Positions 8,965 through 16,534 of a stretch of 64,000 bases of DNA are shown in pieces; the stretch's first letter is position 1; every line of letters starts with the position of its first letter. Where the stretch lies: assembly GCA_015709575.1 (NCBI GenBank), contig CP054190.1, forward strand, positions 2,292,616-2,356,615, read 5' to 3'. This DNA comes from Planctomycetia bacterium (GTDB lineage Bacteria > Planctomycetota > Phycisphaerae > UBA1845 > Fen-1342). A program made the position numbers and the translations under genes. Below the pieces are notes generated by a model. It was not told the DNA's origin and did no database searches. It was given only the letters and a program-made list of their open reading frames with translations.

Positions 8965-11505
8965 ATGACTCGACGGACCTGGACCAAACTCGTGATCGCC
9001 GCCGCCGGCGCCACCCTGCTGCTGGGCGCGCTCGGCTGCTCGCAGTCGAGCGGATCGGCCGCTAACCACGACGACAACGCCCGCGCCACCGACAGCCCGC
9101 GTCTCGACGCGCTGCTGGCGATGCCGCCCGCGTCCAACGACGCGGAGATGGCCGAATGGCGCAGCGCGCTGTACGCCCTGACGACGGACGACGTGCTCGC
9201 GGCGATGTCGCGGCTGCGCGAGCCGGCGACCGGCGGCGACGCCGACGTGCGCCGCGTGCTGCACGCGGTCGCCATGTACGGCGGGTCCACGGCCGGGGCG
9301 GCACTGGGCACAGCGCTCCGGGACGCGGCCGCGCAATACCTGCGATCCACGAAGTGGGCCGAGCCGCGGCGGTTCGTCATGGCACAACTCGCGCTGACGC
9401 GGCACCCGGATGCGATCAGGATTCTCGCTGACCATCTCGCGGATGAAGCCGTTTGCGAAAGTGCGGCGCGAGGCATTGCGCAAATCGGCGGCGATGGGGC
9501 GCGGGTTGCTCTCTCCCGGGCGCCTCGGCGCGGCGCGTGTGCCCAGTCCGCGGACTGGGCGCTGGGGCTGCTGGATCAGGGTGTGCTGGGCGACCCCGCG
9601 CTCGAGGGCAAACCCACCGAGGGCGATGCCGTGGCCGCGCACCAGAAGATCGCGGCGCTGGAGAGTGCTCAAGGCGCGGACGGTCATCGGCTGCTGATCG
9701 AGTGCGCGACCAGCGACGATCCGGAACTGCGCCGCGGCACTATTCGACAGTGGGCGGCGACGCCCACGATCGACCGCCTTCTGACAGAGGGGAAGCGGCC
9801 GCTCCTCGGCGAGTTGGGTGACGCGAACAGCGCGCTGCGGTCCGCGATTCTGGAGGTGCTCCTGATCCGCGACGAACCGGTCGCGCCCGAGGCGTTGGCC
9901 GTCGCAACGACGGACTCGGACAGGAACGTGCGGCATCTTGGCCTGCGGGCGCTATCGCGCCTTTCGCCGGACTCCGGCATGGCGCCGATCCTGGCGTACG
10001 CCGAGCGCGCCGACGAGCAGGAGCGGGCGGCGATACGGCCGATCCTGGCGGAGTCCCGATCGGGCAACCAGCGACTGGCCGGCGGGCTGGGCCGGAGCAG
10101 CGAGGGAGTAACTGCCCTGCTGATCGAAGCGCTCACCGATCGCCTGGCCCGCGAGCGCCTGCCGGCGATTCTCGACGTGGCCGGGCCGAACGCGGGAGAG
10201 CGGGTTCATATCGCTGCGGCCGAGGCAATCGGCATCCTCGGAGAGGCGGAGCAGGTGCCGGAGGTGCTGCGGCGCTTGCCCGGAGCACGCGACGACCGGC
10301 ATCGGGCGGCGCTCCAGGAGGCGCTGGTCCGGCTGGCGCGGCGGCCGGATGCGGGCGGCGCTTCCGCGGCGATTGTGAGCGCGATCAACCCCGATGATGA
10401 AGCCCAGTTCGCGATGCTGCTGGACGTGCTGGGGCAGACCGGCGGAGACCAGGCCTGGGGTGCGGTAAGAAAGGCGCTGGACGACCCGCGACCAGCCGTG
10501 CGCGACGCGGGCTGGCGGGCGGTGGGTCGCTGGCCCATCCCCGCACAGCTTCAGGACATTCTGGAATTAGCGCGCTCGACGCAGGACGAAGGTGCGCATG
10601 TCAGCGCGCTGCGGAGTGCGGCCCGGCTGGCAGTGGAGAACCAGGCCGTGCCGGTGTCGCAACGGGTGATCCTGCTGGGCGCGGTGCTGAAGGCGGCCCG
10701 GCGTGCGGAAGAGCGAAAGGTGGTGATCTCTCGTCTGGGGGAGATCCGCGATTCGTCTGCGCTGGCGGTGCTGCTGCCGATCTCGGATGACCCGGAACTG
10801 TCGCGCGAGGCGCGCACGGCAATGCTGTCCAATGCCGAGGCCGTGGTTTCGACGCGGACGGAAATCTCCCGGATGGTGGCCGAGCGCGTGCTGGGTCGCC
10901 CGCGGGCGGCCGACGCGACGGGGAGCGGGATCACCACCGCCGGCAGTGCGTTGCCGGCGGACGACCCGCTGGCGGTGCGTGCCCAGGCGCTGCTGGAAAA
11001 AGTCGCGGAATACGAGGACTTCGTGATCGACTGGATGACCAGCGGTCCGTACACCCTGGAAAACGTAGGCGCCGCGGACCTGCTCGAGCGTTCGCTCGCA
11101 CCGGAGCTGGAGAGCGCGGGCGTGCAATGGACGCCGCTGCGGCGCAGTCCGAACACCGAACCGTGGTACATCGACCTTGCGCCCCAGTTCGGCGGTGACA
11201 ACCGGGCGGTCTACCTGTGGACGCAGGTGTACTCGCCGCGTAACACCGAGGCCCGGTTTGAGATCGGCAGCGATGACGGCGTGCGGGTCTGGCTCAACGG
11301 TGAAGTCGTGCACACGAAATACGCGGTGCGCGAGTGCGAGCGCGCTTCAGACATCGTGCCGGTCCGCCTCAAGGCGGGATGGAACCCCGTCACCATGAAG
11401 GTGGCGAACGGGACCGGATCTTTCGCGGCCTGCCTGCGTGTGCGAGCCCAGGATGGATCGCGCATGCCGGGCATCCGGGTGACGACCAGCTCCGAGGTTC
11501 GCTGA
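8965..11505 (+). CDS. HEAT-repeat lipoprotein with C-terminal beta domain
   Basis: An 846-residue protein anchored as a lipoprotein: a hydrophobic segment ending LLLGALGC puts the lipidated Cys at about 25. Most of the chain (about 45-690) is a series of helical pairs of HEAT/PBS type (for example AEAIGILGEAEQVPEVLRRL and DDPRPAVRDAGWRAVGRW), a scaffold for protein contacts. The last 150 residues look like a beta-sandwich, with FEIGSDDGVRVWLNGEVVHTK and LKAGWNPVTMKVANG, as in carbohydrate-binding-like domains attached to planctomycete sugar enzymes. The ATG at 8965 follows GGGAG and starts the signal peptide; the open frame begins at 8893. It sits between the oxidoreductase and ThuA genes in an apparent operon. 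Confidence 0.8.
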   Translation: MTRRTWTKLVIAAAGATLLLGALGCSQSSGSAANHDDNARATDSPRLDALLAMPPASNDAEMAEWRSALYALTTDDVLAAMSRLREPATGGDADVRRVLHAVAMYGGSTAGAALGTALRDAAAQYLRSTKWAEPRRFVMAQLALTRHPDAIRILADHLADEAVCESAARGIAQIGGDGARVALSRAPRRGACAQSADWALGLLDQGVLGDPALEGKPTEGDAVAAHQKIAALESAQGADGHRLLIECATSDDPELRRGTIRQWAATPTIDRLLTEGKRPLLGELGDANSALRSAILEVLLIRDEPVAPEALAVATTDSDRNVRHLGLRALSRLSPDSGMAPILAYAERADEQERAAIRPILAESRSGNQRLAGGLGRSSEGVTALLIEALTDRLARERLPAILDVAGPNAGERVHIAAAEAIGILGEAEQVPEVLRRLPGARDDRHRAALQEALVRLARRPDAGGASAAIVSAINPDDEAQFAMLLDVLGQTGGDQAWGAVRKALDDPRPAVRDAGWRAVGRWPIPAQLQDILELARSTQDEGAHVSALRSAARLAVENQAVPVSQRVILLGAVLKAARRAEERKVVISRLGEIRDSSALAVLLPISDDPELSREARTAMLSNAEAVVSTRTEISRMVAERVLGRPRAADATGSGITTAGSALPADDPLAVRAQALLEKVAEYEDFVIDWMTSGPYTLENVGAADLLERSLAPELESAGVQWTPLRRSPNTEPWYIDLAPQFGGDNRAVYLWTQVYSPRNTEARFEIGSDDGVRVWLNGEVVHTKYAVRECERASDIVPVRLKAGWNPVTMKVANGTGSFAACLRVRAQDGSRMPGIRVTTSSEVR

Positions 11506-11582
11506 CGCGAGATGCCTGCGAGCCCGCCGAAGAGTCGCCCGGCCCGCCCGGCGGATGGATGTCCCGGTGGAGGAAGCGTGCC

Positions 11583-13169
11583 ATGACCTCGCGAATTGTG
11601 ATGCTGTGGCTGGCAACCCTGTCGGCTGTGACGGCGGCTTCGACCGCGGCTGCCGGCGATGATGAGATCGGCGATCGGATTCTCAAGGCGCTGCCGACCC
11701 ACCCCTATGCCGCGCCGCCGGGCCGCGGGCGGAACGTGCTGATCTTCACGCGCACGCTCGGATATCGGCACGACTCGATCCCAGTGGGTATTCGTGCCAT
11801 CGCATCGATGGGGCGTTACACGGGCGCCTATGAATCCGTGGAGAGCGAAGACCCGGCGATGTTCGAGCGCGAGGCACTGGCGGCGTTTGACGCCGTCGTC
11901 CTGCTCAACACGACCGGCGAATTCATGGAGCCCGGCGGGCCATCACGCGGCGCGGACACGCCCAAAGCCCAGACAGTCGCCTCGGAGGCCGCCGCGCGGC
12001 GGAAGGAAAACCTGCTGGAGTTTGTGCACAGCGGGAAGGGACTGGTGGGGATTCACGCGGCGGCGGACAGTTGCTACCACTGGCCGGCGTATGGCGAGAT
12101 GCTGGGCGGCTGGTTCGATGGCCACCCTTGGAACGCGAACGACGAGGTGACGCTGCGAATCGACGAGCCGCGTCACGCGCTTTGCGGGATGTTTCATTCA
12201 CCCACGATGAAAATCACCGACGAGATCTATCAGTTCCGGGCGCCGTATTCTCGCGACCGCCAGCGCGTGATCGTGAGACTCGACACGGCGCTGACACCAA
12301 TGGACAAGCCGGGAGTCAAGCGGACCGACGGTGACTTCGCGGTGTCATGGCTGCGGCGCGAGGGAAAAGGCCGGGTGTTCTATTGTGCGCTGGGGCATCG
12401 TGAGGACATTTACTGGAATCCGGTGGTGCTGCGGCATTACCTGGCGGGAATTCAGTATGCGATTGGTGACTACGCAGCGGATGACCGACCGGTGCCGATG
12501 CCGGTCGGCGAGACGACCGGATCAGACGGATGGAGGGAGCTGTTCAACGGGCGTGATCTGACCGGCTGGAAGGGGCTGGTGGGTGATCCGATCCGCCGTG
12601 CGGCGATGAGTTCGGTGGAGTTGGAAATGGCCCAGGCGCAGGCGGATGAACTGATGCGCAAGCACTGGTCTGCGAAAGACGGAGTGCTGTATTTCGACGG
12701 CGCCAAGACCGGCTCGCACCTCTGCACGGTCGAGGAGTTCGGCGATTTCGAACTGGAGCTGGAGTGGAAGATCCAGGCCGGCGGCGACTCCGGCATCTAT
12801 CTTCGTGGCTGCCCGCAGGTGCAGATCTGGGACGCCAAGCTGCACCCAGAGGGTTCGGGCGGGCTGTACAACAACCAGCGCGGCGGCAAGGATCCGGCCG
12901 AGCGGGCCGATCGCGCCCTGGGCGAATGGAATCGCTTTCACATCACGATGCGAGGCGACCGCGTGACCGTGAGGCTGAACGGCCAGTTGGTCGTGAACGA
13001 CGTCGTGCTGGAGAATTTCTGGAAGCGCGACGAGCCGATCCCGCCGCGCGGCCAGTTGGAATTGCAGAGCCACGAGTCGCCACTGTGGTTTCGTAACATC
13101 CGCGTGCGTTCCGCTCCGATCGGTGTTCTCCCACCGGCCACGCAGCCGACAACATCGCCAGCGCGGTAA
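11583..13169 (+). CDS. Secreted ThuA-DUF1080 two-domain protein
   Basis: A 528-residue exported protein with signal peptide at about 1-24 (ending TAAAG). Residues about 48-285 form a ThuA (trehalose-utilisation, glutamine-amidotransferase-like) domain, with RNVLIFTRTLGYRHDSI and GLVGIHAAADSCYHW. Residues about 315-515 form a DUF1080 domain (3-keto-disaccharide hydrolase/glycoside hydrolase 16-like fold), with WRELFNGRDLTGWKG, GDSGIYLRGCPQVQIWD and GEWNRFHITMRGDRV. DUF1080 members have been linked to cleavage of 3-keto-glycosides, which fits the neighbouring Gfo/Idh oxidoreductase that could make such keto-sugars. The ATG at 11583 has GGTGGAGG upstream; an open frame without a signal peptide runs from 11334 and is not the likely start. 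Confidence 0.9.
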   Translation: MTSRIVMLWLATLSAVTAASTAAAGDDEIGDRILKALPTHPYAAPPGRGRNVLIFTRTLGYRHDSIPVGIRAIASMGRYTGAYESVESEDPAMFEREALAAFDAVVLLNTTGEFMEPGGPSRGADTPKAQTVASEAAARRKENLLEFVHSGKGLVGIHAAADSCYHWPAYGEMLGGWFDGHPWNANDEVTLRIDEPRHALCGMFHSPTMKITDEIYQFRAPYSRDRQRVIVRLDTALTPMDKPGVKRTDGDFAVSWLRREGKGRVFYCALGHREDIYWNPVVLRHYLAGIQYAIGDYAADDRPVPMPVGETTGSDGWRELFNGRDLTGWKGLVGDPIRRAAMSSVELEMAQAQADELMRKHWSAKDGVLYFDGAKTGSHLCTVEEFGDFELELEWKIQAGGDSGIYLRGCPQVQIWDAKLHPEGSGGLYNNQRGGKDPAERADRALGEWNRFHITMRGDRVTVRLNGQLVVNDVVLENFWKRDEPIPPRGQLELQSHESPLWFRNIRVRSAPIGVLPPATQPTTSPAR

Positions 13170-13257
13170 CGCAGCGCATTGCACCCCGCACGTTTCACCT
13201 CGATGCCACAGGCGGGGGTACGTGCCCCGCCTGAATCGCGTCAAAATTCGATGCGGG

Positions 13258-13300
13258 CGTAAATATTCACCGCAGCACTGAATATTCCGCTGAATAAATG
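13258..13300. promoter_or_regulatory. AT-rich repeated AATATTC sites upstream of LuxR-type gene
   Basis: In otherwise GC-rich DNA, AATATTC occurs at 13262-13268 and again at 13281-13287, where it forms the palindrome GAATATTC. A related GAATAAAT follows at 13292. The copies are 19 bases apart, roughly two helical turns, a spacing often seen for operator half-sites. They lie 50-75 bases before the earliest possible start of the regulator gene. A regulator-binding role is inference. Confidence 0.3.
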
Positions 13301-13335
13301 CGCTGGCCCTCACTTTTCGCTCGACAACCCGTCGA

Positions 13336-14031
13336 ATGGCTGTATGGTGGCGATTGGTTGGTTCGCTTGCGGATGGGCCGGTGGCGCGCGGCGTCATGGC
13401 ATGCCTGGCTGAGCCGTCAGGATCGCAAGTTATGGATCAGGTTCGCGTAGCCGTCATGGCGCGGGCGGGGCTGCCGCAGGCAGCGGTCGCCGAGCTGGTG
13501 CAATCCGTCGGCGCGGCGGTCGTCGTGCTTGCGGAAGCTTCCGAAGAGGGGCGACGGGCGATTCTGCGGGCCGGTGCGCGGGTAGTCGTGTTTTGCGAGG
13601 GGATTCCAGACGTAACCGTGGAACCGGGAGATCAGTTGGGGGCGCTGCGCGCACTTCGCGTGCTGGTGCTGTGCGATGAATCGCGGCGCAGTGTCTGGGA
13701 AGGCACCGGCGTGATGACGCTGGGATATTCGGCCAGCGTGGATGAGCTTCGCGCAGCCCTGCGCGCAATCGACGTCAGCCCGGTGCACTCCGGCAGCCGG
13801 CCGCCGCCGGCTGCACCGCAATCGGCGGCGGTCGCCGGGTTGTCGCAGGTGGAGCTTGACTTGCTGCCGCTGATCGCATCCGGGCTGCCGCTGCGGGACG
13901 CGGCCCGCGCACTGGCGATTTCCTACAAGACGGCCGACAACAGCCGTACGCGGATTTTCCGGAAATTGGGGGTGCGTGACCGGATGCAATTGGCCCGGTT
14001 CGCGATTCGAGAGGGGATCATCCCGCCGTAA
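13336..14031 (+). CDS. LuxR-family regulator with degenerate receiver-like domain
   Basis: Up to 231 residues. The C-terminal 65 residues are a LuxR/NarL-type helix-turn-helix (LSQVELDLLPLIASGLPLRD, then SYKTADNSRTRIFRKLGV), so it binds DNA. The N-terminal half has the alternating hydrophobic strands of a receiver (VRVAVMARAG, ARVVVFCEG, LRVLVLCDES), but I see no acidic pocket and no phosphoacceptor Asp; the expected position reads VFCEG. It may therefore respond to a ligand or a partner. The start is uncertain: the ATG at 13336 has no ribosome site, while the ATG at 13432 follows AGGATCG and begins at the first strand, so the real protein may be 199 residues. Its end overlaps the convergent RsbW-like gene by 14 bases. 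Confidence 0.75.
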   Translation: MAVWWRLVGSLADGPVARGVMACLAEPSGSQVMDQVRVAVMARAGLPQAAVAELVQSVGAAVVVLAEASEEGRRAILRAGARVVVFCEGIPDVTVEPGDQLGALRALRVLVLCDESRRSVWEGTGVMTLGYSASVDELRAALRAIDVSPVHSGSRPPPAAPQSAAVAGLSQVELDLLPLIASGLPLRDAARALAISYKTADNSRTRIFRKLGVRDRMQLARFAIREGIIPP

Positions 14032-14509
14032 GCCGACCCTCGCAGCACGGATTTGACGGGTCCGCGCGGTCCTTCACCAGCCACACTTCGTTGCCACATG
14101 CGTTGTAACAGACGCGCGACATGTAGCATTGCATCAGCATGATGCCGCGCCCATTCGGCCGCTCAATGTTCTCGTCGGATGTGGGATCTGGAACGCACTC
14201 GGGTGCGAATCCGGGGCCTTCATCCGCAACCATGATGACGGCGCGATCCGGCGTGATGCGATAACGCACGGTGATGTGCTTGGTGGGATCCCCGCGATTG
14301 CCGTGCTTGACGGCGTTGGTCATCGCTTCTTCAAGGGCGAGCTTCAGGCCGAAAATGGAATCGCCGTCATAGCCGTTTCGCTCCAGCTCCCCGAGGATGA
14401 GCGATTCCGGGGCCTTGGCGCTGCGCAGATCGTTCGGCACGACCAGTTCGGCCATGTCGAGCGAACCCAGACGGAGCTGCGGCGGCGGGTGTACGATCAT
14501 GTCCAGCAT
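14018..14509 (-). CDS. RsbW-like anti-sigma / serine kinase (HATPase)
   Basis: A 163-residue GHKL-type ATPase domain of the RsbW/SpoIIAB family. The N-box EEAMTNAVKHGN (about 60-71), the G1 box DEGPGF (96-101) and the GRGIMLM lid (120-126) are intact. Such proteins bind either a sigma factor or a STAS-domain antagonist and phosphorylate the antagonist. The gene lies nine bases downstream of the STAS gene, in the classical partner-switching order. Cysteines near the C-terminus (ACGNE, NPCCEG) are not part of the family pattern. No sigma factor of the RsbW-controlled type lies next to it; the target could be a sigma factor elsewhere or a PP2C phosphatase system. Confidence 0.9.
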   Translation of the reverse strand: MLDMIVHPPPQLRLGSLDMAELVVPNDLRSAKAPESLILGELERNGYDGDSIFGLKLALEEAMTNAVKHGNRGDPTKHITVRYRITPDRAVIMVADEGPGFAPECVPDPTSDENIERPNGRGIMLMQCYMSRVCYNACGNEVWLVKDRADPSNPCCEGRLTAG

Positions 14510-14518
14510 CCAGCCCGC

Positions 14519-14884
14519 TTACCGGCGGGAGAATCCGGCCAGCGCCTGCTCGGCGGTGTCGTGAATCTCGAACAGCCGGTTCAGCTTGGTGATCTTGAAC
14601 ACCTCGAATATCTGTCGGTTGATGTCGGAGAGGCGCAGTTCACCGTTGCGCTCCTTCACCTTTTTGTTCAGCGTCACCAGCATTCCCAGGGCCGCCGAGG
14701 AGAGGTGATCGACGTTGCGGAAGTTCAAAAGCAGGCGAATGCCGGCCGTGCCTTCCACCAGCCGATCCAATTCGTCGCCGATCTCCTGGATCGATAGCTC
14801 CTCCAGGATCTTGCGATCGGCGAATTCAACCTGGGCCACGCCGTCGGCGTGACGAATTTTCAGATGCGACGAGGGTTGCTCCAT
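14519..14884 (-). CDS. STAS-domain anti-sigma factor antagonist
   Basis: A 121-residue protein that is almost entirely one STAS domain (RsbV/SpoIIAA type). The conserved phosphorylation segment is DHLSSAALGML at about 59-69, with the candidate Ser at 62 or 63. Unphosphorylated antagonists of this family bind the RsbW-type kinase and release its target. The ATG at 14884 is chosen because GGAAAGG lies nine bases before it; the open frame extends seven codons further. It sits 108 bases downstream of the B12-fold gene and nine bases before the kinase gene, so the three are probably co-transcribed and form one signalling unit. Confidence 0.9.
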   Translation of the reverse strand: MEQPSSHLKIRHADGVAQVEFADRKILEELSIQEIGDELDRLVEGTAGIRLLLNFRNVDHLSSAALGMLVTLNKKVKERNGELRLSDINRQIFEVFKITKLNRLFEIHDTAEQALAGFSRR

Positions 14885-14992
14885 CGCCGGACGCCTTTCC
14901 TTCACGGTGGCCCGCGCGAACCCCGCCGCAGTCCGGCGGCAGGGTTCCGGGAGATTCTATCCGGCCGATTCTGCGGGTCAGCCGCAGACGTG

Positions 14993-15772
14993 TCAATCGA
15001 CTTGGGCCGCCGCAATGGCCGGAATTCCCGCGCCGATCGACGCGGCAGCCGCCGTCGGCGCAGTGTCGCCGGCACCCTGGCGCTTGCGATGGCGCTTCTT
15101 CACGCCGCCGCTGCGTTTCGCGCCGGGCGTCCGCGGGGCGATCGTGGCCAGAGTCGCGAGCACGTCGTCGGAGTCCTCGCAGAACGCATCCGCTCCCACC
15201 TCGCGCCACAGGCCTTCGGCCCGATTGAAGACGCCGCCGCTGACGACGATGTTCATCGTCGGACAGGTGTTGACCTCGCGCAGCCACTCGACCAACCGGC
15301 GGCTGGCCGGCACGTCCTGCGGGGTTGTGCCGAAGATCAGCAGGACGTCCGGACGAAGCTGTCCTACGGCCGCGACGATCTCGTCGTGCGGCACGCCGCC
15401 CCCGACGAAGAAAACCTCCCAGCCGGAGCATTCCAGCAGGTCGGCGATCATCTGCGCACCGGCCTCCTCATTCTCTGACTCGGCGCAGGTGATCAGCACG
15501 CGCTTGCCGATCGGCGTCGCCGGCGGCAGGTGCGGCTGAAGCTGATCGGCAACCGCGCGATTGATCCGCGCTGCCATGTTGCGAATCACGCAATTGATGA
15601 CGTCATCGCGATACAGGCGGTCAATCTGCGTCATGGCGGGCCAAACCACGCTCGAAATCAGCGCTCGGGCGTCCTGTCCGCGGCTGACGGCGTTTCGGAT
15701 CAGGCCGAAGCACTCGGCCCGACGGCCTGCCAGTAGGGGCTGCATGTAGCGGAGGAGAAGCGGTTCGGACAT
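14993..15772 (-). CDS. Cobalamin-binding-fold sensor lacking the B12 ligand motifs
   Basis: A 259-residue cytoplasmic protein laid out like the B12-binding module of CarH/MerR-type photoreceptors and corrinoid proteins. It has a helical bundle at about 1-85 (MTQIDRLYRDDVINCVIRNM) and a Rossmann-like domain at 90-212 (KRVLITCAESE, VFFVGGGVPHDEIV, PDVLLIFGTT, NIVVSGGVF). The usual cobalamin-ligand motif DxHxxG is replaced by ESENEEAG (98-105), and the cap motif that normally ends in Glu-His is absent. The C-terminus is Lys/Arg-rich (GAKRSGGVKKRHRKR) and then Ala-rich. Start: ATG at 15772 after GGGAGA. Being first in the STAS/RsbW operon, it is probably the sensory input, possibly with another ligand or in a ligand-free mode. 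Confidence 0.82.
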   Translation of the reverse strand: MSEPLLLRYMQPLLAGRRAECFGLIRNAVSRGQDARALISSVVWPAMTQIDRLYRDDVINCVIRNMAARINRAVADQLQPHLPPATPIGKRVLITCAESENEEAGAQMIADLLECSGWEVFFVGGGVPHDEIVAAVGQLRPDVLLIFGTTPQDVPASRRLVEWLREVNTCPTMNIVVSGGVFNRAEGLWREVGADAFCEDSDDVLATLATIAPRTPGAKRSGGVKKRHRKRQGAGDTAPTAAAASIGAGIPAIAAAQVD

Positions 15773-16125
15773 GTTGGCCGGTCTCCCGATGCGGGGCGGG
15801 GGTCGGCGGCGCAACTCCGTCGCGCGGCGGACCGGATTCGGGATCCCGGCGCTTCCATACGTCCGGTGTCGCATGACCCGTTGCACGCGACGCCTGCCGA
15901 CGTGGTGCGCCGGCGTGTGTCGGGATCGGGCGCCGGCGCTGCGAGGCTGAAGTGCGAGCGCAACAAGACGCCGTGAAATTGCTGCGCAGCACCATTCATC
16001 GGTCGCGTGTCCGAAGAAATGCCCCAATGCACACTCGCAGGGTGAATCGGCCGCGCACCCCCAGCGGGACACGGTCGGCGTTCCGTGCGCCCGCACCGAC
16101 GGCCTGCTCGATTGTGCCGCCCGCC
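15773..16125. other. Intergenic region between B12-fold gene and trigger-factor locus
   Basis: About 350 bases without a supportable gene, between two divergently oriented transcription units. Open frames on both strands here have no ribosome site and no protein-like hydrophobic pattern. The leftward promoter of the B12-fold operon must lie here, but I could not point to a convincing -35/-10 pair for it. Confidence 0.4.
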
Positions 16126-16153
16126 TTGACATGCGCGGGGGGCCGCGTAACGT
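16126..16153 (+). promoter_or_regulatory. Sigma-70-type promoter for the trigger factor locus
   Basis: A perfect TTGACA at 16126-16131, a 16-base spacer and TAACGT at 16148-16153. It points toward the small membrane protein gene at 16267 and the trigger factor and clpP genes beyond it, leaving a leader of roughly 105 bases. The -10 is weak, so confidence rests mainly on the perfect -35 and the position. Confidence 0.5.
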
Positions 16154-16266
16154 ATCCCGTTTCCCGCGCTGGCCGACGGCGGCCGTGCCGCGAGTGCCCA
16201 CGCTCCCGGATCGCCGGCTGCGGCGGGTGGAACCGCGGACGGTTCAGCACATGCAGGAGACTGCCG

Positions 16267-16458
16267 ATGAACCGGTTTCGGAAGGACATTCTGTCGATTG
16301 GCGTCGGTGGCACGACCTGTGCAACGGCGTTTCTGGACGGCCTGGGCAGCGTGAATTTTGCCGCCGTCTGGACGCAGTTCCTGTCACTGCTGCTGGGCGT
16401 GCTGGTGTCCATCCTGGTAGGAAACGACCCGTCGCGATTCTTCGACGGTCTGGTCTGA
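16267..16458 (+). CDS. Small membrane protein upstream of tig
   Basis: A 63-residue protein (MNRFRKDILSIGVGG.., ending DPSRFFDGLV) with one hydrophobic stretch, about residues 33-51 (WTQFLSLLLGVLVSILVG), likely a membrane anchor. The ATG has AGGAG seven bases upstream. It lies between a good -35/-10 pair and the trigger factor gene, 76 bases before the latter, and could be co-transcribed with it. I do not recognise a family; related short proteins may be missed in annotations. Confidence 0.55.
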   Translation: MNRFRKDILSIGVGGTTCATAFLDGLGSVNFAAVWTQFLSLLLGVLVSILVGNDPSRFFDGLV

Positions 16459-16503
16459 CGAACATCTGCCTGCGCCCGAGCGCGCCGGCAGGATCCCGAA
16501 TCG

Positions 16504-16520
16504 GCCGCACGGCGTGCGGC
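16504..16520 (+). promoter_or_regulatory. GC hairpin just upstream of the tig start
   Basis: GCCGCAC, a GGC loop and GTGCGGC form a perfect seven-base-pair stem. It ends 14 bases before the preferred trigger factor ATG, just upstream of its GGAG site. It has no T-run, so it is not an intrinsic terminator. It could modulate translation initiation or merely reflect high GC. Confidence 0.3.
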
Positions 16521-16534
16521 GCATGGAGATGGCG

